Source: Pseudomonas serboccidentalis (GTDB lineage Bacteria > Pseudomonadota > Gammaproteobacteria > Pseudomonadales > Pseudomonadaceae). Taken from it: DNA of 64,000 nucleotides. Made by a program: the position numbers and the translations under genes. The notes beneath the pieces were generated by a model that did not search any database, was not told the origin of the DNA, and saw only the letters and a program-made list of their open reading frames with translations. Positions 36,858 through 47,585 of the stretch are shown one piece after another (within the stretch, counting starts at the first letter, position 1; each line of letters begins with the position of its first letter). Location of the stretch: NCBI RefSeq assembly GCF_028830055.1, contig NZ_CP101655.1, forward strand, positions 5,785,716 to 5,849,715, given 5' to 3'.

Positions 36858-38542
36858 TATTCGATCCGTCGCTCAGTGGGCATCGCATTCGATGCGGTTG
36901 AGGTGCGCAGGCTTTGCGCCAGTTCGACCAATTGCACGAACTCGTTACGCAAGCCGAAACGGTCATCGCCGCGCGCACCACGGGCCAGCGCTTCGGTGTC
37001 TTTCAGGCTGAAATCGCCGGTGTAACGAGCATCCTTGAGCTGTTGGGAAAACGCCGCAACCGCCGCCGCGAAACGCAGATCTTCGCTGGCCGGTGCGACC
37101 TGATTGGCAATCGGTCGCTCGATCAGCAGACTTTTCCCACCATCGGACTGTTGATATCGCACACGCAGCATCGCCATTTCCCCGTTCTTCGCCGCAACCG
37201 CCGCCTCCGATTTACCGTAGCGCAGCGGTTCCAGCCAGCCCTTCTCGCCTGCCGGGACAATTTCATACAGCGCGGTCACCGTGTGCCCTGCGCCGACTTC
37301 ACCGGCATCGACCTTGTCGTTGCTGAAATCCTCACGCTTGAGCGCGCGGTTTTCGTAGCCGAGCAGGCGATATTCACTGACCTGGGCCGGGTTGAATTCC
37401 ACCTGCAATTTGACGTTTTTCGCCACCACCGCCAAGGTCGAGCCGAGTTGATCCACCAATACTTTGCGCGCCTCGCGCAGGTTGTCGATGTAGGCGTAGT
37501 TGCCGTCACCGGCGTCGGCCAGTTGTTCCATCAGGTGTTCATTGTAGTTATCCACACCAAAACCCAGAGTGGTCAGGGAAATCCCGGTCTTGCGTTTATC
37601 CACAGCCATTTGCTTGAGACTGTCGAAGTCGCTGACGCCGACGTTGAAGTCACCGTCGGTGGCCAGCAGGATGCGGTTGATGCCTTGGGGGATGAACGCC
37701 TGCTGCGCCATTTGATAGGCCAGTTCGATGCCCGACGCGCCAGCGGTAGAGCCGCCTGCGGTCAATTGCTCGATGGCTGTGCGAATCTTGGCTTTTTCCC
37801 GGCCGGACGTTGGCTCCAGCACCACCCGGGATTCGCCGGCATACACCACCAGCGACACCCGGTCCTGCTCGCGCAATTGATCGACCAGCAACTTCAGCGT
37901 GCTTTTGACCAGCGGCAGCCCTTCGCGGCGATCCATCGAACCGGAAACGTCCACCAGAAACACCAGATTCGCCGGGGCCAGTTCCGCCACAGCGCGGTCG
38001 GAGGCTTTGATGCCGATGCGCAGCAGGCGCGTGTGTGAATTCCACGGGGTGGCGGCCAGTTCGGTGGTTACGCCGAACGGCGAGCCATCGCTGGGCAGCG
38101 CGTAGCTATAGGGAAAGTAATTGACCATCTCTTCCAGTCGCACCGCGCCCTCCGGCGGCAGATGTCCCTGATTGAGCAAACGCCGGACGTTGGCATAGGC
38201 GCCCGTATCGACGTCGGCACTGAAGGTCGAGACCGGGGATTCGGCGACGCTATGGATCGGGTTGTCGGCCAGCGCCTGATACTGCTCGCGCTGTTCGTCG
38301 CGGTAGCCCTGTGGATAACTGTCTGCAGCCGGCATCGCCGCGAAACTGGCGATCGGCGCCGGACGCGCGCTGCGCTTGGCCATGGCGCCATCGACGCTGA
38401 GCGCTTCATGCTGAATCGAAGCCTGAGGCTGCGCCGGTGGCGGGACAGCAGCTGACTCCGGATTGGAAGACACGCCGCAACCGGCGACGGCCAACAACAC
38501 ACCGACCGCAGCAGGTCGCAGAAAAGGCAGAGAACGGGACAT
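36857..38542 (-). CDS. VWA-domain lipoprotein (YfbK-like)
   Basis: This encodes 561 residues: a lipoprotein signal (LLAVAGC, lipidated Cys22), a YfbK-type N-terminal domain (SVAESPVSTFSADVDTGAYA ... LEEMVNYFPYSY), and a von Willebrand A domain with an intact metal site DVSGSM at 198-203, plus LLATDGDFNVG. A C-terminal DUF3520-type region follows. Family members bind partners through a Mg2+ site; no substrate is known. It is the first gene of an operon with an ECF sigma factor and its membrane partner, and could be the extracytoplasmic sensor part. Confidence 0.87.
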   Translation of the reverse strand: MSRSLPFLRPAAVGVLLAVAGCGVSSNPESAAVPPPAQPQASIQHEALSVDGAMAKRSARPAPIASFAAMPAADSYPQGYRDEQREQYQALADNPIHSVAESPVSTFSADVDTGAYANVRRLLNQGHLPPEGAVRLEEMVNYFPYSYALPSDGSPFGVTTELAATPWNSHTRLLRIGIKASDRAVAELAPANLVFLVDVSGSMDRREGLPLVKSTLKLLVDQLREQDRVSLVVYAGESRVVLEPTSGREKAKIRTAIEQLTAGGSTAGASGIELAYQMAQQAFIPQGINRILLATDGDFNVGVSDFDSLKQMAVDKRKTGISLTTLGFGVDNYNEHLMEQLADAGDGNYAYIDNLREARKVLVDQLGSTLAVVAKNVKLQVEFNPAQVSEYRLLGYENRALKREDFSNDKVDAGEVGAGHTVTALYEIVPAGEKGWLEPLRYGKSEAAVAAKNGEMAMLRVRYQQSDGGKSLLIERPIANQVAPASEDLRFAAAVAAFSQQLKDARYTGDFSLKDTEALARGARGDDRFGLRNEFVQLVELAQSLRTSTASNAMPTERRIE

Positions 38543-38630
38543 GGGGGCTGACCTCGGGATGAAAGTGATCCATTCATCCTCTGAGACGGGCAGCCCCTTC
38601 AGTTCGGGTTAAACGCCGCTGACATTATTT

Positions 38631-39191
38631 TCAGCGGTGATAACGCCGCACCACGCTGCTGTTACGCAGTACGTGGCCTCTGATTTTGTCCATCAGTTCA
38701 GCACGGGTCAGACCGGCCGGCAGGGCATCCGGGGCCAGGTCGAGGGCGTAGATCTGGATGATGTAGTGGTGAGCACTGTCGCCGACCGGCGGGCATGGCC
38801 CGATATAATTTGTGGTGCCTTTGCTATTGGTGCCGCCCACGCCTTCGAGGCTGGACTTGGCGCCAACACCGGCCGGGATCTGCCGGGTGGTGGCCTTGAT
38901 GCCGTAGTGAATCCAGTGATCGACGCCCATGCCCTTCTGACCGTCCGGGTCGTGCATGACGATCGCGTAGCTCTGGGTAGCGCTGGGGCCAGCGTTCCAG
39001 CTCAGGGCCGGGGACTGGTTCTTGCCACCGCAACCGGCCGAATCGCTGGCGGCGGCCGAGGTGAACAGGCGGTTGTCCGAGACACCAGGGATGTCGAGGG
39101 TAAAGCGCTCGGCTGCCTGCGCCGGAAACTGCACGCAAAGGGCGACGGCAACGGCCGCCAGCCAAGGGTTTAGAGAGGTCAATCGGGTCAT
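38631..39191 (-). CDS. Secreted PEBP-family (YbhB/YbcL) protein
   Basis: The start is the ATG at 39191 (MTRLTSLNPWLAAVAVALCV), so the product has 186 residues with a signal peptide ending QAA-ERF. PEBP hallmarks are MHDPDGQKGMGVDHWIHYGI and GPCPPVGDSAHHYIIQIYALD. Bacterial members bind small anionic ligands or act as inhibitors; the role is not known. It is divergent from the Rieske-FAD oxidoreductase gene. Confidence 0.85.
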   Translation of the reverse strand: MTRLTSLNPWLAAVAVALCVQFPAQAAERFTLDIPGVSDNRLFTSAAASDSAGCGGKNQSPALSWNAGPSATQSYAIVMHDPDGQKGMGVDHWIHYGIKATTRQIPAGVGAKSSLEGVGGTNSKGTTNYIGPCPPVGDSAHHYIIQIYALDLAPDALPAGLTRAELMDKIRGHVLRNSSVVRRYHR

Positions 39192-39330
39192 TCCGGGAGC
39201 ACCTTGTGCAGTTAGGCCTTCGTCGGCCTGCAAACTATAGCTGTACCGTTGATGCCGTGGCAGTAGCAATTGGCTGAACCTCGCACTGTGCCGCAAACTC
39301 GTAAGAGAAATACCCGCGAGGAAGCCGATC

Positions 39331-40854
39331 ATGTCCCTGCACCGTGTCGCCCGTTTCGCTGATGTCCCTGAAGACCGTGGCCTGCAAGTCGAAATCGGCG
39401 ACTGCAAGATTGTCCTGCTCCACGCAAACGGCCAGCTACGGGCGTTTCAGGGCGAATGCCCACATGCCGGGGCGCCGCTGGCGGACGGCGCGCTGTGTCA
39501 CGGACGCCTGATCTGCCCGTGGCATAAGGCTGCGTTTCGCGTCGAAGACGGCGCAGTGTGCGAACCGCCGGCCCTCGACAGCCTCAAGCGTTATCCGCTG
39601 GAGTTACGGGGCGATGAGGTCTGGGTCGATGATCAGCCATTGCCGGACGCGCATACGCCGCCGGCAGATGATCCGCGCACGTTCGTGATTGTCGGCGCGG
39701 GTGCAGCCGGCACCGCGAGTGCGGCGGCACTGCGCGAGAAAGGTTTTGGTGGCCGGATCATCATGATCGACCGCGAGCCGGACGCCGGTTACGACCGCAC
39801 GGTGCTGAGCAAATTCGTCCTCGCCGGGGAGATGACCGCGCAGGAAACCCCGCCGCTGCGCGATGAGGCTTTTTATAAAGAGCAACGTATCGAACGTCGG
39901 CAAGGCGAAATCACCTCCCTCGACGCTTCGGCGAAAACCCTGCAGTTGCACGACGGCCAGTCCCTGCGCTACGACGCGGCAGTGCTCGCCACCGGCGGCG
40001 AGCCCAACCCGCTGCAACTGCCCGGTGCCGATCTGCCGCAGGTGTTTGTCCTGCGTTCGAAAGCCCAGGCCGAACAGATCATGCACGCGGCCAAGCCGGA
40101 TCAGCGTGCGGTGATCATCGGCGACAGCTTCATCGCCCTCGAATGCGCCTCGGCGCTGCGCCAGTTCGGCCTCGACGTCACGGTCATCGCCCGCCACACC
40201 ATTCCGTTCGCCGCGCAGTTCGGCGAAGCGGTGGGCAAGGCGATCCGTGCGCTGCATGAGGCACACGGGGTGAAATTCCTCACCGGCCACGAAGCCCGGG
40301 AAATCACCGGAGATGGCAAGGTCGAGGCGGTGTTGCTGGACAACGGTTTGCGCCTGTCGGCGGACCTGGTGCTGGCGGGGGTCGGCGTGCACCCGGCCAC
40401 CGAGGCTTTTGCGGCGCTGCCGAGGGAAAAGGACCAGTCGCTGCGGGTCGATGCCAGTCTGCGCGTCACCGATGGCTTGTGGGCGATTGGCGATATCGCC
40501 ACGTTCACGCTGAACGGCCAGCCGCAACGCATTGAACACTGGCGCCTGGCCCAGCAGCATGCGCGCATCGCCGCCGCCAACATGCTCGGCGCTGATGAGC
40601 ATTATCTGGATGTGCCGTTTTTCTGGACCTGGCACTTCGGCAGGAACTACGACTACCTCGGCCATGCCGAGCATTGGGATGAAGTCGAGTTTCTCGGCGA
40701 ACCCGAGCAACCGCCGTTCATCGGGCTGTTTGGCAGGAGCGGCATGGTCGTGGCTGCGGTGGCGTGCGAGAAGGAGCGGGAGATGGCGATGCTCGCCGAG
40801 CGCATGAAACAACCACTGTCGATGGAACAAGCGTGGACGCTGATCCGCGATTAG
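39331..40854 (+). CDS. Rieske-domain FAD/NAD(P)-dependent oxidoreductase
   Basis: This encodes 507 residues. An N-terminal Rieske [2Fe-2S] domain (residues 5-105) has CPHAGAPL and CPWHKAAF as cluster ligands. A pyridine nucleotide-disulfide-type reductase domain follows: FAD site VIVGAGAAGTASAAAL, NAD site AVIIGDSFIALECASAL, and FAD-contact WAIGDIATF. The C-terminal reductase domain resembles AIF-like and ferredoxin-reductase proteins. The fusion suggests an electron-transfer function; the partner is unknown. Confidence 0.88.
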   Translation: MSLHRVARFADVPEDRGLQVEIGDCKIVLLHANGQLRAFQGECPHAGAPLADGALCHGRLICPWHKAAFRVEDGAVCEPPALDSLKRYPLELRGDEVWVDDQPLPDAHTPPADDPRTFVIVGAGAAGTASAAALREKGFGGRIIMIDREPDAGYDRTVLSKFVLAGEMTAQETPPLRDEAFYKEQRIERRQGEITSLDASAKTLQLHDGQSLRYDAAVLATGGEPNPLQLPGADLPQVFVLRSKAQAEQIMHAAKPDQRAVIIGDSFIALECASALRQFGLDVTVIARHTIPFAAQFGEAVGKAIRALHEAHGVKFLTGHEAREITGDGKVEAVLLDNGLRLSADLVLAGVGVHPATEAFAALPREKDQSLRVDASLRVTDGLWAIGDIATFTLNGQPQRIEHWRLAQQHARIAAANMLGADEHYLDVPFFWTWHFGRNYDYLGHAEHWDEVEFLGEPEQPPFIGLFGRSGMVVAAVACEKEREMAMLAERMKQPLSMEQAWTLIRD

Positions 40855-40865
40855 TCATCGATTCG

Positions 40866-40945
40866 TGTAGGAGCTGCCGCAGGCTGCGATCTTTTGATCT
40901 TAAAAAAGCAAAATCAAAAGATCGCAGCCTGCGGCAGCTCCTACA
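40866..40945. repeat. Intergenic inverted repeat, type B (R13)
   Basis: Perfect 33-bp arms (40866-40898 and 40913-40945) with outer end TGTAGGAGCTGCCGCAGGCT lie between the convergent oxidoreductase and pgaD genes. Confidence 0.93.
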
Positions 40946-40958
40946 GGGAAATCGTCGT

Positions 40959-41492
40959 TCAGGTGGGGCGATTCACCGGATCACGGTTTGCGTCATCCTC
41001 GGCATGCAGAAAGATCACCCGAGGATGCTCCAGTGGCGCCAGCGGTGGCGGCAATTGCGCCGGCTCCAGCGGACGAAAGTTGAGCACCACATGGCTGATG
41101 TCACCGTCCTGATCGTTGTGGATGGTCATCACCCCAGGCGTACGCAACGTCTGCAAGCGGTCATCGCACAGCCGGAAGCTCTTGGTCAGCCCTTCGTCGT
41201 CAACCACCGGCGCCGGTAGACGGCGCTGGGCGAAGCTTTTGCTCTTGCGCTGTTGATAGCGGGCCCAGGCAATCAGGATCACCGCGTTGACCAGCGCCAC
41301 CCACAGGTAGATGTTCAAGGTGCCCAGCGCTTCGAACGCCGAGTTGTCGATGCGCGGCCCGCCGGCATGGGTTTCGATCAGCGGCCATAACCCACGCACC
41401 AGCAGAAACAGCAGGCCGACCCAGGCCAGCACGGTGAGGATCACATCGATCACGACCAGGAAAGGGCGCTGGCGGGTCCGGATGATTTTCAT
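40959..41492 (-). CDS. pgaD: PNAG biosynthesis protein PgaD
   Basis: This 177-residue inner-membrane protein has two transmembrane helices ([40 protein letters not shown]) and a cytoplasmic C-terminal region. In E. coli PgaD, with PgaC, forms the c-di-GMP-responsive synthase of poly-beta-1,6-N-acetylglucosamine. It overlaps the pgaC stop as ATGA and is the last gene of the operon. Confidence 0.9.
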   Translation of the reverse strand: MKIIRTRQRPFLVVIDVILTVLAWVGLLFLLVRGLWPLIETHAGGPRIDNSAFEALGTLNIYLWVALVNAVILIAWARYQQRKSKSFAQRRLPAPVVDDEGLTKSFRLCDDRLQTLRTPGVMTIHNDQDGDISHVVLNFRPLEPAQLPPPLAPLEHPRVIFLHAEDDANRDPVNRPT

Positions 41493-42844
41493 TTGATGAC
41501 CTCCTCTTCGTCGTCTCCGACCGGTTTGATACCCCGGTCAGGGCTGACCCAGCGCGCACGCTTCTGATGCTGACCGAACAACACCTTGGGAAAACTGACC
41601 AGCGTGGTCAGCAGACTGATGAACCAGAATACCAACGGGTACCAGACCACCCAGAACATCGTGCGTCCCAGGCCCGGCTCGTAGCGCCGGTCAATGATGA
41701 TGCTGACGGCGAACTGCACCAGACAGACGAACGCCAGCAGCAGCCCGGTGAACGCCGGTGGCATCAAGTGATCGACCGCAATGGCTTCGGGCATCACCAC
41801 GAACTTGCCCACTGCCCAGAAAATCACCGACAACAGGAAAGTGAAGGCCCAACCGGTCGACAGGCAATATTCGAACAGCAGCGGCCACAGGTAACGATGG
41901 CGGTACTGCCAGATCCCGCGAATGTTCTTGAACAATACTTCGGCGCCGCCCTGCGCCCAGCGCAGCCGCTGCTTCCACAGGCCGCCGAGGGTTTCCGGCA
42001 TCAGGATCCAGCACAGCGCCCGCGGCTCGTAGAAGATGCTCCAGTGATCGAGTTGCAGCTTCCAGCTGATGTCGATGTCTTCGGTGATCATGTCCGGGCT
42101 CCAGTAACCGACCCGGTTCAACGCCGTACGGCGGAACGCGACGATGACGCCGGAGACGGTAAAGATCCGCCCGAACACCCGCTGCGTACGCTTGATCAAG
42201 CCGATGATCGACGAGAACTCACCGACCTGTACCCGCCCGACCAATGTTGAGCGTGTGCGAATCCGTGGGTTGCCGGTCACCGCGCCAAGCCGTGCGTTGT
42301 CGAGCATCGGCGCCACCAGATAGGCCGCGGTGTTCGGCGCCAGCAGCGCGTCACCGTCAATGCACACCAGATATTCACTGCGCGCAGCAATGGCACCCAT
42401 GCGCAGGGCCACAGCCTTGCCCTGGTTTTCCGCCAGATGCAGGACCCGCAACCGTGGGTCTTCCTTGGCCAGCGCATCCAGCACTTGCGCGGTGTTGTCC
42501 TTGGAGCCGTCGTTGATCGCAATGACTTCAATGTTCGGGTAATGCTGCCCCAGCGCCGCGTGGATGGTGTCGGCGGCGTTGTCGCCTTCGTTGTAGCAAG
42601 GGATCAGGATCGAGATCAGCGGCTCGCCTTCCAGCGGCGGCGGCAGGGTGTCGTCCTTCCACGGCCAGTGGCGTTCCCAGTGCAGCCAGAAATACAGGCC
42701 GCCGGCGATCCACAGCCCGGACATGAACAACGGGTAGAAGAACACGAAGTCCATCAGGAACTGCCCGGTGACCAGGAAGATCAACCCCAGCGGCACGCCG
42801 AGGACGAGCGCCAGAACAAGCAGGGCTAACAGTCTATCCAGCAT
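41489..42844 (-). CDS. pgaC: PNAG glycosyltransferase PgaC
   Basis: This 451-residue family 2 glycosyltransferase has two N-terminal membrane helices. The catalytic domain has [26 protein letters not shown] (donor/metal), [12 protein letters not shown] (catalytic base) and the processive motif QRLRW. C-terminal helices follow. It polymerises UDP-GlcNAc into the beta-1,6 polymer. The gap to pgaB is 1 bp, and it overlaps pgaD. Confidence 0.96.
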   Translation of the reverse strand: MLDRLLALLVLALVLGVPLGLIFLVTGQFLMDFVFFYPLFMSGLWIAGGLYFWLHWERHWPWKDDTLPPPLEGEPLISILIPCYNEGDNAADTIHAALGQHYPNIEVIAINDGSKDNTAQVLDALAKEDPRLRVLHLAENQGKAVALRMGAIAARSEYLVCIDGDALLAPNTAAYLVAPMLDNARLGAVTGNPRIRTRSTLVGRVQVGEFSSIIGLIKRTQRVFGRIFTVSGVIVAFRRTALNRVGYWSPDMITEDIDISWKLQLDHWSIFYEPRALCWILMPETLGGLWKQRLRWAQGGAEVLFKNIRGIWQYRHRYLWPLLFEYCLSTGWAFTFLLSVIFWAVGKFVVMPEAIAVDHLMPPAFTGLLLAFVCLVQFAVSIIIDRRYEPGLGRTMFWVVWYPLVFWFISLLTTLVSFPKVLFGQHQKRARWVSPDRGIKPVGDDEEEVIK

Positions 42845-42845
42845 G

Positions 42846-44849
42846 TCATGGGTTCCATTTGTTGGAGAGCGCAGGCCTTACGGTTTTCAGGTCCGGCAGG
42901 TTGTCGAGGAAGTTGTCCGGGTAGTAACCGAAACTGGTCGCACCCTGACGCTTGAGCCGGCCCATCCAGTCGGCCAGTTGCGCGCCGTCGATGTCGGCCT
43001 GGTCCTTTTTGGTCCAGTCGCGGGCCTGCAATTCGAACACCGTACGGTCCAGTGCACTGGGGCGCTGTTTGATCTTCGCCACCAGCGCTTCGAGCCACGG
43101 GCCGGATTGCGCCTGGGTCTGTTTCTCCATCAGCGGCATGGCCATCGGCGCCGTCCAGTCGTAGGTCACGAGGAAATCGTCGAGGTTCTGTGCAAACCAG
43201 GCTTCGCTGTCGGGGTTGAGGATCGGTTCGGCAAAGATGTTGCGTGCGGTCTGCACCTGCGGGCCTCGGATCGCCCGGACCTTGGCGGTCAGTTCATTGG
43301 TGAAGTCGATCAGGTAGCGGCTCTTGAAGCGCGTCCAGCGCTGCATCGCTGCCGGATCATCGCGAAGCGCGGCAATCGATCCCGGCAAGCCCTGCGCGGC
43401 GTAGGCCTTCAAGGCCTGCGGGCTGGCGTCCTCGAAGTCCGAGAGCACCGCGTCGTCATGGTAGAGAATGCCGTCGACCGAGGTCAGGCGCGCCACGTCT
43501 TCGTATATTTCACCGATGATCTGCCGTACTTGCGGATCGAACGGCGACAGGCGCTGATACTGGTCCGGATCGACCGCAGTGGTGCCGGTCTTCGGATCCC
43601 AGCGAGTCACGCGTGGCAGCTTCGAGTCGAGGCCGAAACTGAGCACCGGCATCCAGGCGAACACCTTCACATGGGCGCGGGTGCGCAGTTGCCAGGCGAC
43701 GCGGTCGAAGATGTCGGCGCGCACCGGCAAGTGACGGTTGGGGAAGTACAGCGAATGCACCAGCCCGTCACCCTTCGGATCAGCAAAGGCCTGCAGGAAT
43801 ACGGTGTTGGCGCCCATGTCGGCCATGCGCTGGACCAGCTTGCCGAGGTTGATTTCCTGCTGCGCCGGGTCCGGGTCGTAGACGTTGTCCAGATCGACGT
43901 GGACCACACGCATGGTGAAGTCGGATTGTGCGCCGACGATGCTGTTGGCGAAATGCTCGCCGTCAGGATCGGACGCCACCAGGAAGCGCGGGCTGCTCAT
44001 CAGGTTGTCGAGGGCGTCGAGACCGTCGTCCAGAGTCAGGGCCATTTCATAGCCCTGCTCGCCGACCACCGCCAGCGAAGTACCGTCCGCCGTGCCGTAC
44101 GGCCAGACCCAGATGCGCGGTTTCTTGCCGGTGACCTTGCGGATCTTTTCCGAGATGGTCGCGACGTCGTTGCGGATCCGTGCACGGAACTCCTCTTCGG
44201 ATTCGTAGCGCTTGGTGACCGGATCGTAGCGGCGAGTCGCCGCCGCCGGCTGCAGGTTGCCCTGCGGGTTGGCGAGGATGCCTTTGTGGCTGGCGTCCGT
44301 GTGGGCGGCGATTTCCACCAGCCCCGATTGCGAGATTTCCCGTATCTGGTCCCAGGTGAGGAAATCCGATCGTGCCCGTGGCGCACCGGCAAAATCCACC
44401 GGTTGATTGAGCGGGGTGTCGATCCACACACCGACCGGCGCCAGCAAGGCGTGCCAGTTGTAGGCGCGCAGCACTGGCAGCACGCGGGTATAGAAGCTTG
44501 AATAACCATCGTCGAAGCTGAGCAGGATCGCCTTGGGCGGCAGTTCCGGGCCACCCTTGCGCGCGGCCATGATCTGATCGACGGTGACCGGTTTGTAGCC
44601 GTTCTCGCGCAGCCACGCGAGTTGCTCGATCATGCGCTCGGTGCGCACCGCCACCACGGCCTGATCGGGGTCACGGTCTTCAACGTCGTGATAGGCGATG
44701 CCCAGCACATGGTTTTTCGGCCACGGTTTTTCATTGGCCGCCACCGGACGCTGCGACGGCGGCGCGAAGGCCGGGGCTTGCTGGGCGCAGGCGCTGACCA
44801 GCAGCACTCCCAGCAAAAGGATGAAACGCGTAATCAAAGGCATCTTCAA
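42846..44849 (-). CDS. pgaB: PNAG N-deacetylase PgaB
   Basis: This encodes 667 residues: a lipoprotein signal with Cys21 (LLVSAC), an N-terminal NodB-type deacetylase domain ([16 protein letters not shown] with the metal Asp pair), and a C-terminal glycoside-hydrolase-like domain (about 320-650, [20 protein letters not shown] ... [13 protein letters not shown]). It partially de-N-acetylates PNAG in the periplasm, needed for export through PgaA. The gap to pgaA is 6 bp. Confidence 0.96.
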   Translation of the reverse strand: MKMPLITRFILLLGVLLVSACAQQAPAFAPPSQRPVAANEKPWPKNHVLGIAYHDVEDRDPDQAVVAVRTERMIEQLAWLRENGYKPVTVDQIMAARKGGPELPPKAILLSFDDGYSSFYTRVLPVLRAYNWHALLAPVGVWIDTPLNQPVDFAGAPRARSDFLTWDQIREISQSGLVEIAAHTDASHKGILANPQGNLQPAAATRRYDPVTKRYESEEEFRARIRNDVATISEKIRKVTGKKPRIWVWPYGTADGTSLAVVGEQGYEMALTLDDGLDALDNLMSSPRFLVASDPDGEHFANSIVGAQSDFTMRVVHVDLDNVYDPDPAQQEINLGKLVQRMADMGANTVFLQAFADPKGDGLVHSLYFPNRHLPVRADIFDRVAWQLRTRAHVKVFAWMPVLSFGLDSKLPRVTRWDPKTGTTAVDPDQYQRLSPFDPQVRQIIGEIYEDVARLTSVDGILYHDDAVLSDFEDASPQALKAYAAQGLPGSIAALRDDPAAMQRWTRFKSRYLIDFTNELTAKVRAIRGPQVQTARNIFAEPILNPDSEAWFAQNLDDFLVTYDWTAPMAMPLMEKQTQAQSGPWLEALVAKIKQRPSALDRTVFELQARDWTKKDQADIDGAQLADWMGRLKRQGATSFGYYPDNFLDNLPDLKTVRPALSNKWNP

Positions 44850-44855
44850 ACTCTT

Positions 44856-47336
44856 CTAGAAGCGGAAAGTGAGGTCGACGAGCAGACGCAGATCGGTCTC
44901 CCGATCACCGTCGTAGGGCCGGTTGATCACACTGAACAAGCCGCCCACCTCGAACACGTCGTTCCAGGCATAACGCTGACCGTAGCCGAGCATCGCCATG
45001 CCGCCGGTGCCGTGATCACGCTGGCTGTAGGTGCCCGCACCGGCCTGGAACTGCTGGCTCCACGAGGTTTCGTAACGGTGGTAGAGCACATGGTTGACGT
45101 TGACCGTCGGCATGACGCTGAAGTCCGACTTCGGGTTGAAGTACGGCACATCTTCGGAATTGGAGTTGTGGCTGGTGCCGACTTCCAGACCGGCATCGAC
45201 CTGCACGTTCGGCGCGCTGTACACACCCTCACGCCCGGTGAGCAAGGCCTCGACGCGGTTGTTGCCATCGCTGAAATGCGACGGGCTGACCGACAGTCGC
45301 CACTCGCGGCTCTCGTTGGCGCGCCAGCGGATGAACGCGTTGCCGCCATTGGCCTTGATGTCGCTGTTGAGCGCACGTAACGGAGTCTCGGCCGACAGAT
45401 AGGCGAAGCTGCCGCCGTACTGCCAGTGGTCGTCGATGTCGCGGGCAATCGCGATGCGCGCCCCCTGTTTGGCGCCATAACCGTAATCGTGGTTGGAGAC
45501 CTCGGCTTCCAGGCTCATGTCGCGGGTGCGCCGTTCCAGGCCAACGCGCTGGAAGCGGTCGGTACCGGTGCCTTCGGCAAAGTCGCCGGTGGCATAACCG
45601 GCGCCGACGAACACGCGCCAGTCTTCATCGATCGGCGGGCTGTACAGGGTGCTCTGGATGCCGAAATCGCGGCTACCACTGACCGCGCCCCCGCCACTGC
45701 TGCCGCCGCCATTGGCCTTGCCGCCATAGGCTTCGACGCGCAGTTCGGACATGTCGTGCACTTCGCGCTCACGGGCCGCGCGCTGCACCTGGCGGTTGTC
45801 CGGGAAACGCTCGACCACGTCATCGGTCAGCGCATCCATCTGCCGCCATTCCTGCAAGCTCATCGCGGTGCGCGCCTGGGCCACTTCCAGGCCTCTGTCG
45901 CGGGGCACGATGCTCTCGGTTTCCTTGAGCTGGTTTTCGGCGCGGCGCGGCCACTGCCGGGCCAGGTACAGATCGGCCTGGGCCAGGCGCAGGCCCACGT
46001 TGCCCGGCGCCTGATCGACCAGCGTTTGCAGGCGTTCCTCGCCATGCGGCAGGTCGGAGCCATAGGTGCCGGCCTGCGCCGCGAGTTGTTGGGCGTCCAT
46101 CCATTCGTCGTTGGGGTTGCCGATGGGCAGGCCCTTGAGTTCGACCCGTGGTTTCTGATTCTTGGCGGCTTCTTCGGCAACTTTGCGCGCCTCGTCGACG
46201 CGGTCGCTTTCCAGCAGCGAGTAATACAACGCCGTGCTGTCTTCGAGGCGATCGCCGACATCCGCATCCGGCGCCGACAGCACTTGGCGATACAGGTCGG
46301 TGGCGATTTCCGGCTGGCGCTGATCCAGATACGACGCCGCCACCCAACGCAGGGCGTAGGTCGGAATCTTCACGCCTTCGGCCTGCAGCTTTTGGTATTC
46401 GTTGATCACGTCAGCGGTGCGCGCCCGGGCCTTGAGCGCACCCATGCGGTCGATGCGCCAGCGAATCACGTCATCGTGGGCGCTGGTGTCCGGGGTCCAG
46501 GTGGCGAGCAATTTGTCGTAATCGGCCAGTGCGCGGTCGGCGATCACGTAGCGTTCCTTTTCGCTGCGCGAAGCGAGTTCGGCCAGACGCACGCGCTCGG
46601 CGGCCAGATCGCCTTCGAGGCGCCGAAAAGTCACCGGGTCGATCAGCCCGGGGCGTTGATTGGCAAGGCGCAGCGCCGGTTCCGGCAGACGCGCCTTTTG
46701 CAGGGCGACCACGTACTCACGAGCGACTTCCGGCTTGCTGCCAGCGCGGATGAACGCTTGATCGTATTCAAACAGCGCGTCGTATGGCTTGCCAACGCGG
46801 GTCAGGGCGTAGCCCAGCGCGAGGCGACGGGAGGGATCATCAGGTTTGGCGGAGACCAGTGCCTTGGCGCGGGTCACGGCTTCGTCGGGTTTGCCCGAGT
46901 CTGCCTGCGTCAGGGCCAGCCCCAGTTGCAGGTCGGCGTTGTCCGGTTCCAGCGCCAGGGCCTTGGTGTAGACCTGGATCGCCTGATCCCAGCGCTTGAG
47001 ATTGCGATAGGCGCGTGCGGTGGCGGTCAGCGCCTGCACCGGCAGCACCCGGCCGCGGCCCTGGGTCTCATAAACCTGCACCACTTCGGCATCCAGGCCG
47101 GCCCAACTGGCGATCTGCAGGTGATCGCTGATCTGCCCGGTGGTCGCCTGGCCGGGCGGCACCTGACGCAGCACGTTCAGCGCGGGCGTGGTCTGCCCGG
47201 CACGGGCATCACGCACCATCTGATCATAGGGAGTATCGGCAAACGCCAGCGCCGGCCAGAGCAACTGGCTGCACAGCGCAACGCGAAACAACGGGCGTAA
47301 ACCACGATGTAGAACGGGAACATCAATACGCGGCAT
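44856..47336 (-). CDS. pgaA: PNAG outer-membrane porin PgaA
   Basis: This encodes 826 residues: a signal peptide (ending ALAFA-DTP), a periplasmic TPR superhelix (about 40-510; for example NLKRWDQAIQVYTKALALEP), and a C-terminal 16-strand-type barrel ending in RETDLRLLVDLTFRF. E. coli PgaA has 807 residues. It exports PNAG across the outer membrane. It is the first gene of pgaABCD. AAGGATG before the start overlaps a GGA motif that could bind RsmA. Confidence 0.95.
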   Translation of the reverse strand: MPRIDVPVLHRGLRPLFRVALCSQLLWPALAFADTPYDQMVRDARAGQTTPALNVLRQVPPGQATTGQISDHLQIASWAGLDAEVVQVYETQGRGRVLPVQALTATARAYRNLKRWDQAIQVYTKALALEPDNADLQLGLALTQADSGKPDEAVTRAKALVSAKPDDPSRRLALGYALTRVGKPYDALFEYDQAFIRAGSKPEVAREYVVALQKARLPEPALRLANQRPGLIDPVTFRRLEGDLAAERVRLAELASRSEKERYVIADRALADYDKLLATWTPDTSAHDDVIRWRIDRMGALKARARTADVINEYQKLQAEGVKIPTYALRWVAASYLDQRQPEIATDLYRQVLSAPDADVGDRLEDSTALYYSLLESDRVDEARKVAEEAAKNQKPRVELKGLPIGNPNDEWMDAQQLAAQAGTYGSDLPHGEERLQTLVDQAPGNVGLRLAQADLYLARQWPRRAENQLKETESIVPRDRGLEVAQARTAMSLQEWRQMDALTDDVVERFPDNRQVQRAAREREVHDMSELRVEAYGGKANGGGSSGGGAVSGSRDFGIQSTLYSPPIDEDWRVFVGAGYATGDFAEGTGTDRFQRVGLERRTRDMSLEAEVSNHDYGYGAKQGARIAIARDIDDHWQYGGSFAYLSAETPLRALNSDIKANGGNAFIRWRANESREWRLSVSPSHFSDGNNRVEALLTGREGVYSAPNVQVDAGLEVGTSHNSNSEDVPYFNPKSDFSVMPTVNVNHVLYHRYETSWSQQFQAGAGTYSQRDHGTGGMAMLGYGQRYAWNDVFEVGGLFSVINRPYDGDRETDLRLLVDLTFRF

Positions 47337-47470
47337 TCGTCAGCATCCTTACATGGCCAGCCGGGTCGCAATGCCCCCCTTGCCCACTCGTAACGGAGGC
47401 TGAGCCCATGAAGACCCAGCCAAGCTTAGTCAGGCAGTCTTGCATGCAAGCGTAGTCGAATATCCAGAAC

Positions 47471-47481
47471 ACAATAATTGT
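47471..47481. promoter_or_regulatory. Palindrome upstream of pgaA
   Basis: ACAAT-A-ATTGT is a perfect 11-bp palindrome about 135 bp upstream of the pgaA start, within an AT-rich patch. It is a candidate operator or promoter element of the pga operon. Confidence 0.35.
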
Positions 47482-47530
47482 TCAGAATCGTGGCGCGGGC
47501 TCAGCCGAAAACCCGAGCACCAGACAGCAA

Positions 47531-47567
47531 AACGCCCGGCGTCTGCGCGATACAGAGGCCGGGCGTT
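47531..47567 (-). terminator. Terminator after DUF945 gene
   Basis: AACGCCCGGC (47531-47540) pairs with GCCGGGCGTT (47558-47567), with T-rich sequence following on the minus strand, 19 bp beyond the DUF945 stop. Confidence 0.75.
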
Positions 47568-47585
47568 GCTATTTAGAACGCAGTA

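Noticed and set aside
45426..47300. Plus-strand open frame of 624 codons opposite pgaA
   Set aside because: It is a shadow of pgaA, whose TPR and barrel regions are recognisable and in operon order.
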